A stretch of DNA of 64,000 nucleotides. It comes from Paraburkholderia fungorum (GTDB lineage Bacteria; Pseudomonadota; Gammaproteobacteria; Burkholderiales; Burkholderiaceae). Below are positions 33,324 through 42,303 of the stretch, piece by piece (within the stretch, counting starts at the first letter, position 1; every line of letters starts with the position of its first letter). The translations under genes were made by a program, and so were the position numbers. Location of the stretch: the NCBI RefSeq assembly GCF_902833645.1, contig NZ_CADFGE010000003.1:62001-126000 (forward strand). Direction: 5' to 3'. The notes beneath the pieces were generated by a model. The model searched no databases. It worked only from the letters and a program-made list of their open reading frames with translations, and was not told the origin of the DNA.

Positions 33324-34739
33324 TCAGGCCGTTTGCGGCCTACCCACAAACCACGTCCCGATCGCCTCTTCGATCGCACGCGCAGCGGACAACAATGCCG
33401 CCTCGCCGCGCGGCTTACCGACGATCTGAATGCCGACCGGCAAGCCGCTCGCACTCATCCCGCACGGAATCGCGATGACCGGCATGCCGGTGAGCGTCAG
33501 CGCGTAGGTGATCGCGAGCCAATCGATGTACGTCTCGAGGTGCCGGCCGGCGGCATCGCGAACATCGCGCGCTTCCACCGGGAACGGCAGCACGATGGAG
33601 GCCGGGCAGATCAGCACGTCGTACCGCTGCAAGAGCGCGTTCATCTTGTGGAACAACGCGCTGCGCGTGCGCTGTGCGGCGAGCATCGCGGGGTTATCCA
33701 CCCGCAGGCCGAATTCGATGTTCCAGATCACGTCGGGGTTCAGCACATCACGATGCTGCGCCAGCACGTCTTCATAGTTCGCCGCGTACGAAATACCGCG
33801 CAGCGTGTGGAAAGCCTGGGTTGCCGTGCTCAGATCGATATCGCTTTCATCCACTCCCACGCCGCAAGCGGCCAGGCGGTCCATCGCCTTGCGGCAGATC
33901 GTGAGAATTTCCGGCTCGGCCGCCGCGATACCCAGCCCTTCGCTGAACGCAACGCGCGCCGGCCGCCGCGGACTGCGTGCATGATCCAGAAACGAGGTCG
34001 CCGGTTCGCTCAGAGACAAGGGCGCACAATCAAGCTCTCCGCACATCGCATCGAGTAACAGTGCGACGTCCGCCACGTTATGCGCCATCGGTCCATGAAC
34101 GCTCATGGTCTCGTACGGGTTGGCAGCCGGCCCGTACGACACGCGCCCCGGCGTGGGACGCATGCCCACCACGCCGCAAAACGCCGAGGGCGTGCGCAAC
34201 GACCCCGCCAGATCGGAACCTTGCGCGACCCATGCGGTGCCCGACGCCAACGCGGCCGCCGCGCCGCCCGACGAACCGCCCGCCGAGCGCGACAGGTCCC
34301 ACGGATTGCGAGTCACGCCGAACACGCCGTTGTACGTATGACCGCCCGAGCCGAACTCCGGCGTGTTCGATTTCGCATAGACCACGCCGCCGCGCGCCTC
34401 AAGAAGTGTCACGCCGGCGTCGGATGTCTCCGGAACGCGGTCGCGATAGACGAGCGAACCGCGTGTGGTGCGCACCCCGGCGACATCGGTCAGATCCTTG
34501 ATCGGCACCGGCAGCCCACATAGCAGACCGCGCTCGGCGACCGGCTTTTTCAGCAGTGCATCGGCATGGGCATAGGCACGCTCGAAACACAGCGTGGGCA
34601 GTGCGTTGACCCGCGGTTCGACGCGCGTCACCTGGGCGGCCAGCGTGTCGAGCAGATCGTGCGGACTGACGGCCTCCTCACGCAGCAGATCGACAATTTC
34701 GCACGCGCTTCGCTCAATAAGACTCAAATCGACGGACAT
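33324..34739 (-). CDS. amidase signature family hydrolase
   Basis: This 471-aa amidase-signature enzyme has the catalytic Lys in GLPVPIKDLTDVAGVRTTRGS. The cis-Ser and nucleophilic Ser are in SRSAGGSSGGAAAALASG and QGSDLAGSLRTPSAFCG, so the Ser-cisSer-Lys triad is complete. It hydrolyses an amide; substrate families range from simple amides to indoleacetamide and enantioselective amidases. ATG 34739 is used; an upstream GTG at 34766 is possible. It follows the ABC permease gene by 72 bp on the same strand and may be cotranscribed with the exporter. Confidence 0.88.
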   Translation of the reverse strand: MSVDLSLIERSACEIVDLLREEAVSPHDLLDTLAAQVTRVEPRVNALPTLCFERAYAHADALLKKPVAERGLLCGLPVPIKDLTDVAGVRTTRGSLVYRDRVPETSDAGVTLLEARGGVVYAKSNTPEFGSGGHTYNGVFGVTRNPWDLSRSAGGSSGGAAAALASGTAWVAQGSDLAGSLRTPSAFCGVVGMRPTPGRVSYGPAANPYETMSVHGPMAHNVADVALLLDAMCGELDCAPLSLSEPATSFLDHARSPRRPARVAFSEGLGIAAAEPEILTICRKAMDRLAACGVGVDESDIDLSTATQAFHTLRGISYAANYEDVLAQHRDVLNPDVIWNIEFGLRVDNPAMLAAQRTRSALFHKMNALLQRYDVLICPASIVLPFPVEARDVRDAAGRHLETYIDWLAITYALTLTGMPVIAIPCGMSASGLPVGIQIVGKPRGEAALLSAARAIEEAIGTWFVGRPQTA

Positions 34740-34811
34740 GGCAGCTATCGGCTCCGAAGTAGGCACGCCCGTCAGTTTCGCATGCCGCGTGCGTTCGTAT
34801 CGCCAGAACGC

Positions 34812-35573
34812 TCAACTCTTGAGCCGATACCCGGTCTTGAAGATCCATGCGACGATCGCGAGAAACACCGCAAGGAACAACGCGGTCATGCCGAGGCTGA
34901 CACCGACATCCACATCGGCGAGGCCATAGAAGCTCCAGCGAAATCCGCTGACCAGATAGACGATCGGATTGAACAGCGTGACGACTTTCCAGAACGGCGG
35001 CAGCATATTGACCGCATAAAAGCTTCCGCCGAGGAACGTGAGCGGCGTGATGATCAGCAGCGGCACGAGTTGCAGTTTCTCGAAGCCATCCGCCCAGATG
35101 CCGATAATGAAACCGAGCAGGCTGAAGGTCACCGCGGTGAGCACCAGAAACAGAATCATCCAGAACGGATGCTGCACCTGCAGCGGCACGAACAGGCCGG
35201 CGGTAGCCAGAATGATCAGCCCGAGCAGAATCGATTTGGTGGCCGCCGCGCCCACATAGCTCACGACGATCTCCAGATACGACACCGGCGCCGACAGCAA
35301 TTCGTAGATCGTGCCGGTAAAGCGTGGAAAGTAAATGCCGAACGACGCGTTCGAAATGCTCTGCGACAGCAGCGACAACATGATCAGACCCGGCACGATG
35401 AACGCGCCGTAACTGATACCGTCTACCTCCTTGATACGCGAACCGATGGCCGCGCCGAACACGACGAAGTAAAGCGAGGTTGAAATCACCGGCGCGATGA
35501 TGCTCTGCATCAGCGTGCGCCAGGTGCGCGCCATCTCGAACTTGTAGATCGCGCGGATTGCGTAAATGTTCAT
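34812..35573 (-). CDS. ABC-2 type permease (DrrB/NodJ-like)
   Basis: This 253-aa integral membrane protein has six predicted hydrophobic segments. It carries the ABC-2 signature region [37 protein letters not shown] and the C-terminal [15 protein letters not shown]. Its start overlaps the stop of the ATPase gene (ATGA), so the two form one exporter. This group (YadH/NodJ/DrrB) exports lipids, polysaccharides or drugs. The substrate is not deducible. Confidence 0.87.
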   Translation of the reverse strand: MNIYAIRAIYKFEMARTWRTLMQSIIAPVISTSLYFVVFGAAIGSRIKEVDGISYGAFIVPGLIMLSLLSQSISNASFGIYFPRFTGTIYELLSAPVSYLEIVVSYVGAAATKSILLGLIILATAGLFVPLQVQHPFWMILFLVLTAVTFSLLGFIIGIWADGFEKLQLVPLLIITPLTFLGGSFYAVNMLPPFWKVVTLFNPIVYLVSGFRWSFYGLADVDVGVSLGMTALFLAVFLAIVAWIFKTGYRLKS

Positions 35574-36496
35574 GCGTTACCTCGTACCAGACTGACGAAG
35601 ATGTCTTCGAGCGAGCTTTGTGTCGTATGCAGATCCTTGAAGCGGATGCCGGCATCGTCGAGCGCTTTGAGCAGAGCGATGATGTCGGTGCGGCCGCCGT
35701 CGCCTTCATACGTGTAGATCAGTTCGTTGCCGCCCTTGGCAAGATCGAGCCCATATCCGCCCAGCGCCGGGGGGACTTCGGCGAGCGGACTCTCCAGTTG
35801 CAGCGTCAACTGTTTCTTGCCGAGCTTGCGCATCAACGCGGTCTTCTCTTCCACCAGCATGATCTCGCCCGCATTGATCACGCCGATGCGGTCAGCCATT
35901 TCCTCGGCCTCGTCGATATAGTGCGTGGTGAGAATGATCGTCACGCCGCTCGCCGTGAGCGAGCGCACCAGCTTCCACATATCGCGGCGCAACTCGACGT
36001 CGACCCCCGCCGTAGGTTCGTCGAGAAACAGCACGCGCGGTTCGTGCGAGAGCGCTTTCGCTATCAGCACGCGGCGCTTCATGCCGCCCGACAGCGTAAT
36101 GATCTTGCTATTGCGCTTTTCCCACAGCGACAGATCGCGCAAGACCTTTTCGATGTAAGCAGGGTTTTTCGGCTTGCCGAACAGGCCGCGGCTGAACGAG
36201 ACGGTCGCCCAGACGGTTTCGAACGAGTCGGTGGTGAGTTCCTGCGGCACGAGGCCGATCAGCGAACGTGCGCCACGGTAGTCCTGCGCGATATCGCGGC
36301 CGTCCACCGTCACGCTGCCCTCGCTCGCATTGACGATGCCGCAGATGATGCTGATAAGGGTAGTTTTGCCCGCGCCGTTGGGGCCCAGCAAGGCGAAGAT
36401 TTCTCCGCGGTTGATCGCCAGATTGATGTTTTTGAGTGCATGAAAACCCGTGGCATAGGTTTTCGACAGATTCGTGACCGAGACGATTGGCTGCAT
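35570..36496 (-). CDS. ABC exporter ATP-binding protein (YadG/DrrA-like)
   Basis: This 308-aa ATPase has Walker [10 protein letters not shown], signature TLSGGMKRR, Walker [13 protein letters not shown] and H-loop TTHY. A C-terminal ~80-residue extension ([16 protein letters not shown] ... [13 protein letters not shown]) is typical of the DrrA/YadG group. ATG 36496 begins [14 protein letters not shown]; the in-frame extension to 36715 lacks family features and runs into the tannase gene region. It pairs with the overlapping permease gene. Confidence 0.88.
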   Translation of the reverse strand: MQPIVSVTNLSKTYATGFHALKNINLAINRGEIFALLGPNGAGKTTLISIICGIVNASEGSVTVDGRDIAQDYRGARSLIGLVPQELTTDSFETVWATVSFSRGLFGKPKNPAYIEKVLRDLSLWEKRNSKIITLSGGMKRRVLIAKALSHEPRVLFLDEPTAGVDVELRRDMWKLVRSLTASGVTIILTTHYIDEAEEMADRIGVINAGEIMLVEEKTALMRKLGKKQLTLQLESPLAEVPPALGGYGLDLAKGGNELIYTYEGDGGRTDIIALLKALDDAGIRFKDLHTTQSSLEDIFVSLVRGNA

Positions 36497-36633
36497 GGAT
36501 TCGACGATGGCAGACACCGGTTTTTGATTGGAAGGGGGCGGTGCGAATAGGCGGCCGCACCCGCAATGTAATTGAAAGTGCGAAAGCGTGCAGCATAACC
36601 CCGATAATCCGGAAAACCGCCGGGCGCGGTCCC

Positions 36634-38313
36634 TCAGGGCTCGGCGCACGTGAAACTGGCGGCCAGATTCACGTTGCCCTTGCCGCTGTAGCGGGGAAAC
36701 AGCGGGTAACGGCACAACGGGCGCGAGCGTCCGTTGGTGGTGGGCGCGATATCGGTGGCGGTCAGCGTTTCGGGCGATACGCCGCGCGTCACCCAGTTGT
36801 CGAGCGCGCCCAGCAGATCCACGGAGGGAATGAACACGCCGCTGCCATGCTGAAAACCCGGCACCATATAGAGCCGCATGAATGCATCGACCTGATCGAC
36901 GCCGAAACGATCGACCAACGCTTCGTAGTAGGCGATCGTCTGGTTCGGGCTAATGACTTCGTCGGCGAGACCCTGCAGTGTGATGAGCTTGCCGCCGTGC
37001 GCGATGTAGCCTGCCAGATCGGGGTTCATCGCGCCGATGGTCTGCGACAGCGCGACAAGCTGGCCGCGATACTTGCCGGGATGCGACGGGTCGAACCTCA
37101 GCGAATCGAACGCCTCGTCGCGCGTCACGAAATAGCGGATGTAGCCGTCGCCCTGCGCGAACAGGTAGCCGTTGGCGAAGAAAGTCGGCACCGGCAAACG
37201 CTCGGCTTGATGCGCGAGCCCGAGCAGGCCGGTCAGGCGCGTGCCCTGAAAGACGTTATAGCCGGCATAGCCGGTCACGCCCCACGCCAGCCTGTAGGGC
37301 AACGCCAGGCCGTCGCGCATCAGCAGCAAGGTGGAGAGTTGCGCGTCGCTGAGGCACTCGTCGTGCGAGGGTGTTCGTCCGGCGCAGCGCAACGAGGCGA
37401 TGATTTCCGCTTCGTGTTGCTGGCACCCGGCAACATCGCTGACGATGCCGTCCGCCGCGCCGTCGAGCCGGTCGCACACCGCAACCGTGCGTTCATACAC
37501 GTGCTCGAGCAACAGCGGCGGGATGAAGCCGCCGGGCGTCGCGTATTCCGCCTGGCCGAGCTTCACGCCCATCAATCGCACGCCGGAAAAATTGAGCGCG
37601 GGGGAATTGGCGATTACGCCGTCGTAGTCGTCCGGGTAGCGCTGCATCACCGTGTAGCCTTCGCGGCCGCCCGTCGAGCCGCCGGCGAAATACATGCGCT
37701 GCGGCGGCCGGCCATACGCACGCACAATGAGCGCGAGCGCGGCGTCGTGCGTTTTCTTCAGATGCGCGTAGCCGAAATTCGTCACCGCTTCATCCACGAG
37801 GCCGAAGACCGCGAGTGACGAATTGCCCACATGCCCGGAGTCGTCGCCGAAGGTCGCATAGCCTTGCGCGAGCGGTGCGCGATCCGGTGAGAACGGCATC
37901 ACGCCCGTGCCGCTCACCACCACGCCGTTATAGCCCCCGCCGCCAATCTGCAACGCGCGGCCGTTCCAGCGGCGCGGCAGATTCAGGTCGAAGCGGATAT
38001 CGGGGGTGGTGGCCTTGAGCCCTTTGATACGGCCGGTGATACGGCAATATTCCCCGCCCTGCTGATTGCCGGGCGCGGTGGCCGCGATCATGGCAGCGCT
38101 TTCGATCAGCACGCCGGCTGTGGGTATGGCGATCAGTTCAGGAGGCAGCACGGCGCCCGCGAGTTCCGCGCAGCGCATGGCGAGCGGGGCGTCCTTGGTC
38201 GCGGCGAATGCCGCCGGAGCGTTCAAGCACAGCATCGCGCCGACGGCCATGAGCAGCGTGCGCGAACCTCGCGTCAAATTCACATGGCACACCAGGCCCG
38301 CACGCGCCCTCAT
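36634..38313 (-). CDS. tannase/feruloyl esterase family protein, secreted
   Basis: This 559-aa protein has an N-terminal signal peptide ([25 protein letters not shown]). The tannase/feruloyl-esterase fold shows the nucleophile G-G-S-T-G-G-R ([10 protein letters not shown]), IGGGGYNG and the acid/base region [22 protein letters not shown] ... [10 protein letters not shown]. Disulphide-forming cysteines near the end (CRYPLFPRY ... TC) are typical. It should cleave ester bonds of plant phenolics such as gallate or ferulate esters in the periplasm or outside. Its ATG overlaps the stop of the upstream OpgC-like gene (ATGA), an unexpected pairing. Confidence 0.85.
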   Translation of the reverse strand: MRARAGLVCHVNLTRGSRTLLMAVGAMLCLNAPAAFAATKDAPLAMRCAELAGAVLPPELIAIPTAGVLIESAAMIAATAPGNQQGGEYCRITGRIKGLKATTPDIRFDLNLPRRWNGRALQIGGGGYNGVVVSGTGVMPFSPDRAPLAQGYATFGDDSGHVGNSSLAVFGLVDEAVTNFGYAHLKKTHDAALALIVRAYGRPPQRMYFAGGSTGGREGYTVMQRYPDDYDGVIANSPALNFSGVRLMGVKLGQAEYATPGGFIPPLLLEHVYERTVAVCDRLDGAADGIVSDVAGCQQHEAEIIASLRCAGRTPSHDECLSDAQLSTLLLMRDGLALPYRLAWGVTGYAGYNVFQGTRLTGLLGLAHQAERLPVPTFFANGYLFAQGDGYIRYFVTRDEAFDSLRFDPSHPGKYRGQLVALSQTIGAMNPDLAGYIAHGGKLITLQGLADEVISPNQTIAYYEALVDRFGVDQVDAFMRLYMVPGFQHGSGVFIPSVDLLGALDNWVTRGVSPETLTATDIAPTTNGRSRPLCRYPLFPRYSGKGNVNLAASFTCAEP

Positions 38314-39416
38314 CCGTAACGCGCGCGTCTGGCAGCCGTGCGCGACTGCTGCCCTTTCCAGTCGTTCCAGCCGCGCGCGATCATCAGCACTGCGCCGATG
38401 GCGACCAGATCGCCGCCGAGGCCGATCAGCGTGCCGCGAAAGCCGTGGAACGTATGCGGTGTCGCCGTATCGACGATCAGCGATACCAGCGTGCCGGAAA
38501 CGAAACATACCAGCCCGGTGCGGCCGACCGTCACCACGGCCGGCAACCGCTGTGCAAGCCACGCAATGCTGCCCGCGCGCACGAACTGCGCGGCGAGCCA
38601 GGCGATAACGACAAAGTTGATCACGCGATCCACTGAAAGGTTCTGTTTAAGCACGCCGGGCAATGGCTGCGTCAGTATAAAGAGTTTGACGATCGCGAAG
38701 GCCAGCACGGCGACCACCGCGGCACGCGTGAGCCAGCGCGCCGCACGGGTGGCGTGAAAGCGCTCGCTGACGGGCTGCACCCGGCACAGAATACCAAGCA
38801 CGAACATCAGTTGCCACGCAAACGGATTAAAAGCCCAGTCGGCCACGTCGTCAATGCTCAATAGCGCGGCCAGCGGCCGGGCGAGCGACCAGACCGCGAG
38901 GCTCAGACCCAGCGCCGCGAGCGGCGAGCGGCGCGCCAGCGGCACCGCGAGCGGCACGCACAGCGCAAAGATCACGTACATGGGCAGCACGCTCGACAGA
39001 TACGGCTGGCGCCGCAGCACGGCAATATCGAACGCCGCGTGCAGCGGCTGAACCGCGAACGGCTGCCAGCCCGTGAGGTCGATCATCGGCTGGTTCAGAT
39101 GCAATAGCGCGAGAATAGCGCCGGACAGCAGGGTCAACACCGCGGTCAACAGATAGGCACGATAGATTTCCCAGCAGCGCCGGACAAAGCGCATTGCCGC
39201 CGCGCTTTCGCCGCGGCCCGCGAGCACCGCCGTATACGCCGCTGCCGACGCATAGCCGCCGAGGAATACGAACACTTCCGCCGAATCGCACAACGCATAG
39301 GCGTGCAACATCAGATGCGACAGCGTGCTACCGGGAATGTGATCCAGCACGATGACGATCAGCACGACGCCACGGAAGAAGTCCACTTCGATCGAGCGTC
39401 CGCGACGAATGTCCAT
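38310..39416 (-). CDS. OpgC-family membrane acyltransferase
   Basis: This 368-aa polytopic membrane protein has about ten hydrophobic segments and an OpgC-type start (MDIRRGRSIEVDFFRGVVLIVIVLDHIPGS). DSAEVFVFLGGYASAAAY and FNPFAWQLMFVLGILC follow. OpgC proteins transfer succinyl groups to osmoregulated periplasmic glucans, and many paralogues decorate other glycans. ATG 39416 is used; in-frame sequence up to 39554 lacks family features. It is translationally coupled to the tannase-like gene. The substrate is unknown. Confidence 0.85.
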   Translation of the reverse strand: MDIRRGRSIEVDFFRGVVLIVIVLDHIPGSTLSHLMLHAYALCDSAEVFVFLGGYASAAAYTAVLAGRGESAAAMRFVRRCWEIYRAYLLTAVLTLLSGAILALLHLNQPMIDLTGWQPFAVQPLHAAFDIAVLRRQPYLSSVLPMYVIFALCVPLAVPLARRSPLAALGLSLAVWSLARPLAALLSIDDVADWAFNPFAWQLMFVLGILCRVQPVSERFHATRAARWLTRAAVVAVLAFAIVKLFILTQPLPGVLKQNLSVDRVINFVVIAWLAAQFVRAGSIAWLAQRLPAVVTVGRTGLVCFVSGTLVSLIVDTATPHTFHGFRGTLIGLGGDLVAIGAVLMIARGWNDWKGQQSRTAARRARYG

Positions 39417-39802
39417 GCTGTTTCTCGCAAGATGGCGCGTGCGTGCCAGGCGCCGTGGAAGGCCGGTAGATGTCGTTGTTCCCGTTAGGAACCCTATGAC
39501 AATAAATCGTTCCCGCCGAGTCCGTGCGCCCTGTCCGTGCGCGCTGACAACCACCCTTTAAACGCATTCGAGGCGGCAGCAATCTGAAATTCGGCTGTCG
39601 GTACACCGTAATACAGTTTCGTCCCGTGTTGATTCACGGAAAACTTGCAGCAAGTTTTGCGGCTTTTACCAGGTTCGGTGCGAATGCGATCGGTAAAGGC
39701 AACTGAAGGCAGCTGAAAAAAATCACACATTCCAGCGCGCGATTTTTTTCGCTTTTTTTCATCGTAGGATGAATTTATGCATTTCCGCTGGAAGACAACC
39801 CC
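39417..39802. other. 386-bp divergent intergenic region with promoters
   Basis: The region is more AT-rich than its surroundings and separates the leftward OpgC-like gene from the rightward acyltransferase gene. It has no credible ORF. T-rich tracts lie near 39740-39770, just before the acyltransferase, and an inverted repeat lies at 39640. Confidence 0.7.
39640..39658. promoter_or_regulatory. perfect inverted repeat AAAACTTG-CAG-CAAGTTTT
   Basis: The 8-bp arms are perfectly complementary, and a second small hairpin (CCGTG-TTGATT-CACGG) abuts it on the left. Both genes are transcribed away from this point, so an operator is more likely than a terminator. Confidence 0.5.
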
Positions 39803-41023
39803 ATGAACAACAGGATCGCCGGCTTCGACGGATTGCGCGCGATTGCAGTCCTGATGGTCTTTTTTCAACACCGTCTGTTCGGTGAAATCGGTGAGATCGG
39901 CCACCTCGGCGTATGGATTTTTTTCGCGCTGAGCGGCTTTCTGATCATCGGCATTCTGTCCGCGCAACGCACACGTATCGAGAGAAACGACAGTGGCTTC
40001 GGCGCCGAACTGAAGCGTTTTTTATTCCGCCGCACGTTGCGTATCTTTCCGGTTTACTACCTGATGCTGGGCGTGATGTGCGTGCTGATGGCGCTGGGCA
40101 TGGCAAGTCCTGAACTGGCGGGCGGCATGCCGTTTCATTTCGCTTATTTGTCGAACTTCTGGATCGGCTCCGTGCTCCATTACTGGCCGGGACGTTACTC
40201 GCACCTCTGGAGTCTCGCGATCGAAGAACAGTTTTATCTCGTGTTGGCGCCATTGTTACTGCTGGTTGCGACGCGGCGGCATCGGGCTGTGTGTCTCGCG
40301 ATCATCGCGGTCGGGCTGGTCTCGCTGTTAGCGATGCGTGCGGCACAGTGGCAGGAAATCACCATCTACACGCATCCGCTAACCAACTTCTGGCTACTGG
40401 CTTTAGGCGGCATGGGCGGCCTGATGATCGCAGGAGAAGCGAGCCGCTTACGCGTCATGCTCGGACATGGCATGACGTTACTCGTACTGAGTGTGTGCCT
40501 TGTGGGGTTTTGCGCGACCGAGCCGAGGTGGAGCCAGTTGAACAGTCCGCTTGCCTTCACAATGGTGACCGCCGTGTATGGCGTCTGTATCGCGGCGCTT
40601 GTGGGTTCGATTGCGTGCTGCCGCAATGCAGTGGTGATCGGTCTGCTTGAAACCGGCTGGCTGGTGAACTTCGGGCGCATCAGCTACGGCTTTTATCTCT
40701 ACCATAACCTGATTCCGGACCTGACTCGCAACCGCCACGCCACGGCGTTCTTCGGTGGCGTCGTACCGGTCTGGGCGCACGCCGCGGGCATTGTCGCGTC
40801 ATTCCTGATTTCGCTGACGCTGGCCGTGCTGTCCTGGCGGCTGATCGAAGCACCGATTCTGCGCCTGAAAACACGGCACGCGCAGACGGACACGACGGAC
40901 CCGGTCAGCGCGCAAAGAGTGCCGGCGCTTGCCGCCTCGCCTGCCGCCTCAGTTGGAACCTCCGCTGCCGCTCGCAACGAGCGTGCACGCAAGGGTGAAG
41001 ACGTCACGTCAGATGCAATTTGA
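39803..41023 (+). CDS. acyltransferase-3 (OafA/YrhL) family membrane protein
   Basis: This 406-aa protein has about ten transmembrane segments. It shows the family signature GFDGLRAIAVLMVFFQHRL (with catalytic His), GVWIFFALSGFLI, LWSLAIEEQFYL and ISYGFYLYHN. It transfers acyl groups to exported sugars such as O-antigen or capsule in the inner membrane. The C-terminal ~50 residues after RLIEAPILRLK are Ala/Ser/Thr-rich and probably cytoplasmic. No glycan genes adjoin it, so the acceptor is unknown. Confidence 0.88.
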   Translation: MNNRIAGFDGLRAIAVLMVFFQHRLFGEIGEIGHLGVWIFFALSGFLIIGILSAQRTRIERNDSGFGAELKRFLFRRTLRIFPVYYLMLGVMCVLMALGMASPELAGGMPFHFAYLSNFWIGSVLHYWPGRYSHLWSLAIEEQFYLVLAPLLLLVATRRHRAVCLAIIAVGLVSLLAMRAAQWQEITIYTHPLTNFWLLALGGMGGLMIAGEASRLRVMLGHGMTLLVLSVCLVGFCATEPRWSQLNSPLAFTMVTAVYGVCIAALVGSIACCRNAVVIGLLETGWLVNFGRISYGFYLYHNLIPDLTRNRHATAFFGGVVPVWAHAAGIVASFLISLTLAVLSWRLIEAPILRLKTRHAQTDTTDPVSAQRVPALAASPAASVGTSAAARNERARKGEDVTSDAI

Positions 41024-41212
41024 ACGCGGCGAAGCTTACGATATGCCTTCATGCGATTTGAACGCAGGCACGGTATCATGCGGCCTCACTTAGCCGGCTG
41101 CTTCGATCCTTGCGCGACACGCGGGCACTGAACAGGCCGAACAATAAAAACAAGCCACTGCCCGCGAACGCCGCTCCACCTGGTCCGCGCGGTTGGCTCG
41201 CGGACACCAACG

Positions 41213-42007
41213 ATGTTTCATTTCAGTTTTGCCGACGGCGTGCTTGGCGCGAGCCTGCAGACGCTCAGTCTCTACGCGCTGCTTGGCATCATTGCGGCGC
41301 TGCTGCTGGGCGGCATGGTCAAGGGCGTAGTCAGTATCGGCGTACCGCTGGTGGCGATGCCGATCCTCAGCCAGTTCATGCCGATCAAAGAGGCCGTGCT
41401 GTTGCTGTCGATGCCGATCATCCTCGGCAATATTCCTCAGGCGCTGGAAGGCGGCGACATGCTGCCGACAGTCCGGCGCATTGCTGCGCCGTTGATCGGC
41501 ACGGTGGTCGGCAATATTGTCGGCGTGAGCGTATTGATCTCGCTGGCGCCGCATCGCGCGCAAGCTGCCGCAGGCAGTTTGCTGATCGTTGCGGCACTGC
41601 TCCTGCTGTTGTCGCCGCGGCTGACATTATCGCCGGCGTGGGCGAAGCCGGCGGGCTTCGTGCTGGGATTCGGCGCGGCCGTGATGGAAAGTATCGCCTC
41701 GGTGCCGGGGCCTTTGCTGGCGATGTATCTGATCGCCACCGGCGCCACGGGGAAAGCTTTTACCAAGCAGATCGCAATTATCCTGGTGGTGTCGATCATC
41801 ACGCTGGTTGCCGCGTTCAGTGGCGGCGCGCATGCCAGTTGGAGCGATCTGATCATTTCAGCGTGTGCGAGCGTGCCGGTAATCATCGGCATGCTACTGG
41901 TACGGCCGCTGCGAGACCGCTTGCCGCCGGCGGCGTTTCGAGTGCTGGTTCTGCTGTTCGTTCTGGCCGCCGCCGCGCAGATGGTCTGGAAATCCGGGGT
42001 TTTATAA
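41213..42007 (+). CDS. TauE/SafE-family permease
   Basis: This 264-aa membrane protein has about seven to eight hydrophobic segments and the TauE/SafE layout: GGMVKGVVSIGVPLVAMPILSQFMPIKEAVLLLSMPIILGN in the first repeat and GFGAAVMESIASVPGPLLAMYLIATGATGKAFTKQIAIILV in the second. Family members export sulfite, sulfoacetate or related organosulfur anions. No sulfur genes lie nearby, so the substrate is open. The 189-bp stretch upstream (41024-41212) shows no other gene. Confidence 0.87.
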   Translation: MFHFSFADGVLGASLQTLSLYALLGIIAALLLGGMVKGVVSIGVPLVAMPILSQFMPIKEAVLLLSMPIILGNIPQALEGGDMLPTVRRIAAPLIGTVVGNIVGVSVLISLAPHRAQAAAGSLLIVAALLLLLSPRLTLSPAWAKPAGFVLGFGAAVMESIASVPGPLLAMYLIATGATGKAFTKQIAIILVVSIITLVAAFSGGAHASWSDLIISACASVPVIIGMLLVRPLRDRLPPAAFRVLVLLFVLAAAAQMVWKSGVL

Positions 42008-42093
42008 GGTTTCGGGTTCCGTGTGGCGGTCAATTCAGGCCGTGGAACGCGCCTTGCTGGTCATTGCTTACCGCAATCAACCGGAGAGCCCTC

Positions 42094-42291
42094 TTGGCAA
42101 CCAAGGCAAATCCCCCGAATGAGCCGAATGAGCCGGACCGCAAGGCGGATGAAGATCCGGGCGGCCCGCCTACCGAGGTGTCCAAGCCGATTGGCGACGC
42201 CATCCCCACACCGGTCGAACCGGGTCTCGATAAGCCGTTACCGCAAAAAGGCGAAACACCACCACCGGCGCCCCACGCAGACGACGCGTGA
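42094..42291 (+). CDS. 65-aa proline-rich small protein (hypothetical)
   Basis: A TTG start at 42094 preceded by GGAGAG at 6-nt spacing opens a 65-aa frame, read as LATKANPPNEPNEPDR and ending PQKGETPPPAPHADDA. It is rich in Pro, Glu, Asp and Lys and has no hydrophobic segment. It ends 12 bp before the convergent FtsH-like gene. The proper RBS and strong third-position GC bias support a real gene, and small proline-rich proteins of this kind are familiar in Burkholderiaceae. No function can be proposed. Confidence 0.5.
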   Translation: MATKANPPNEPNEPDRKADEDPGGPPTEVSKPIGDAIPTPVEPGLDKPLPQKGETPPPAPHADDA

Positions 42292-42303
42292 CGGGCAAAT
42301 TGC

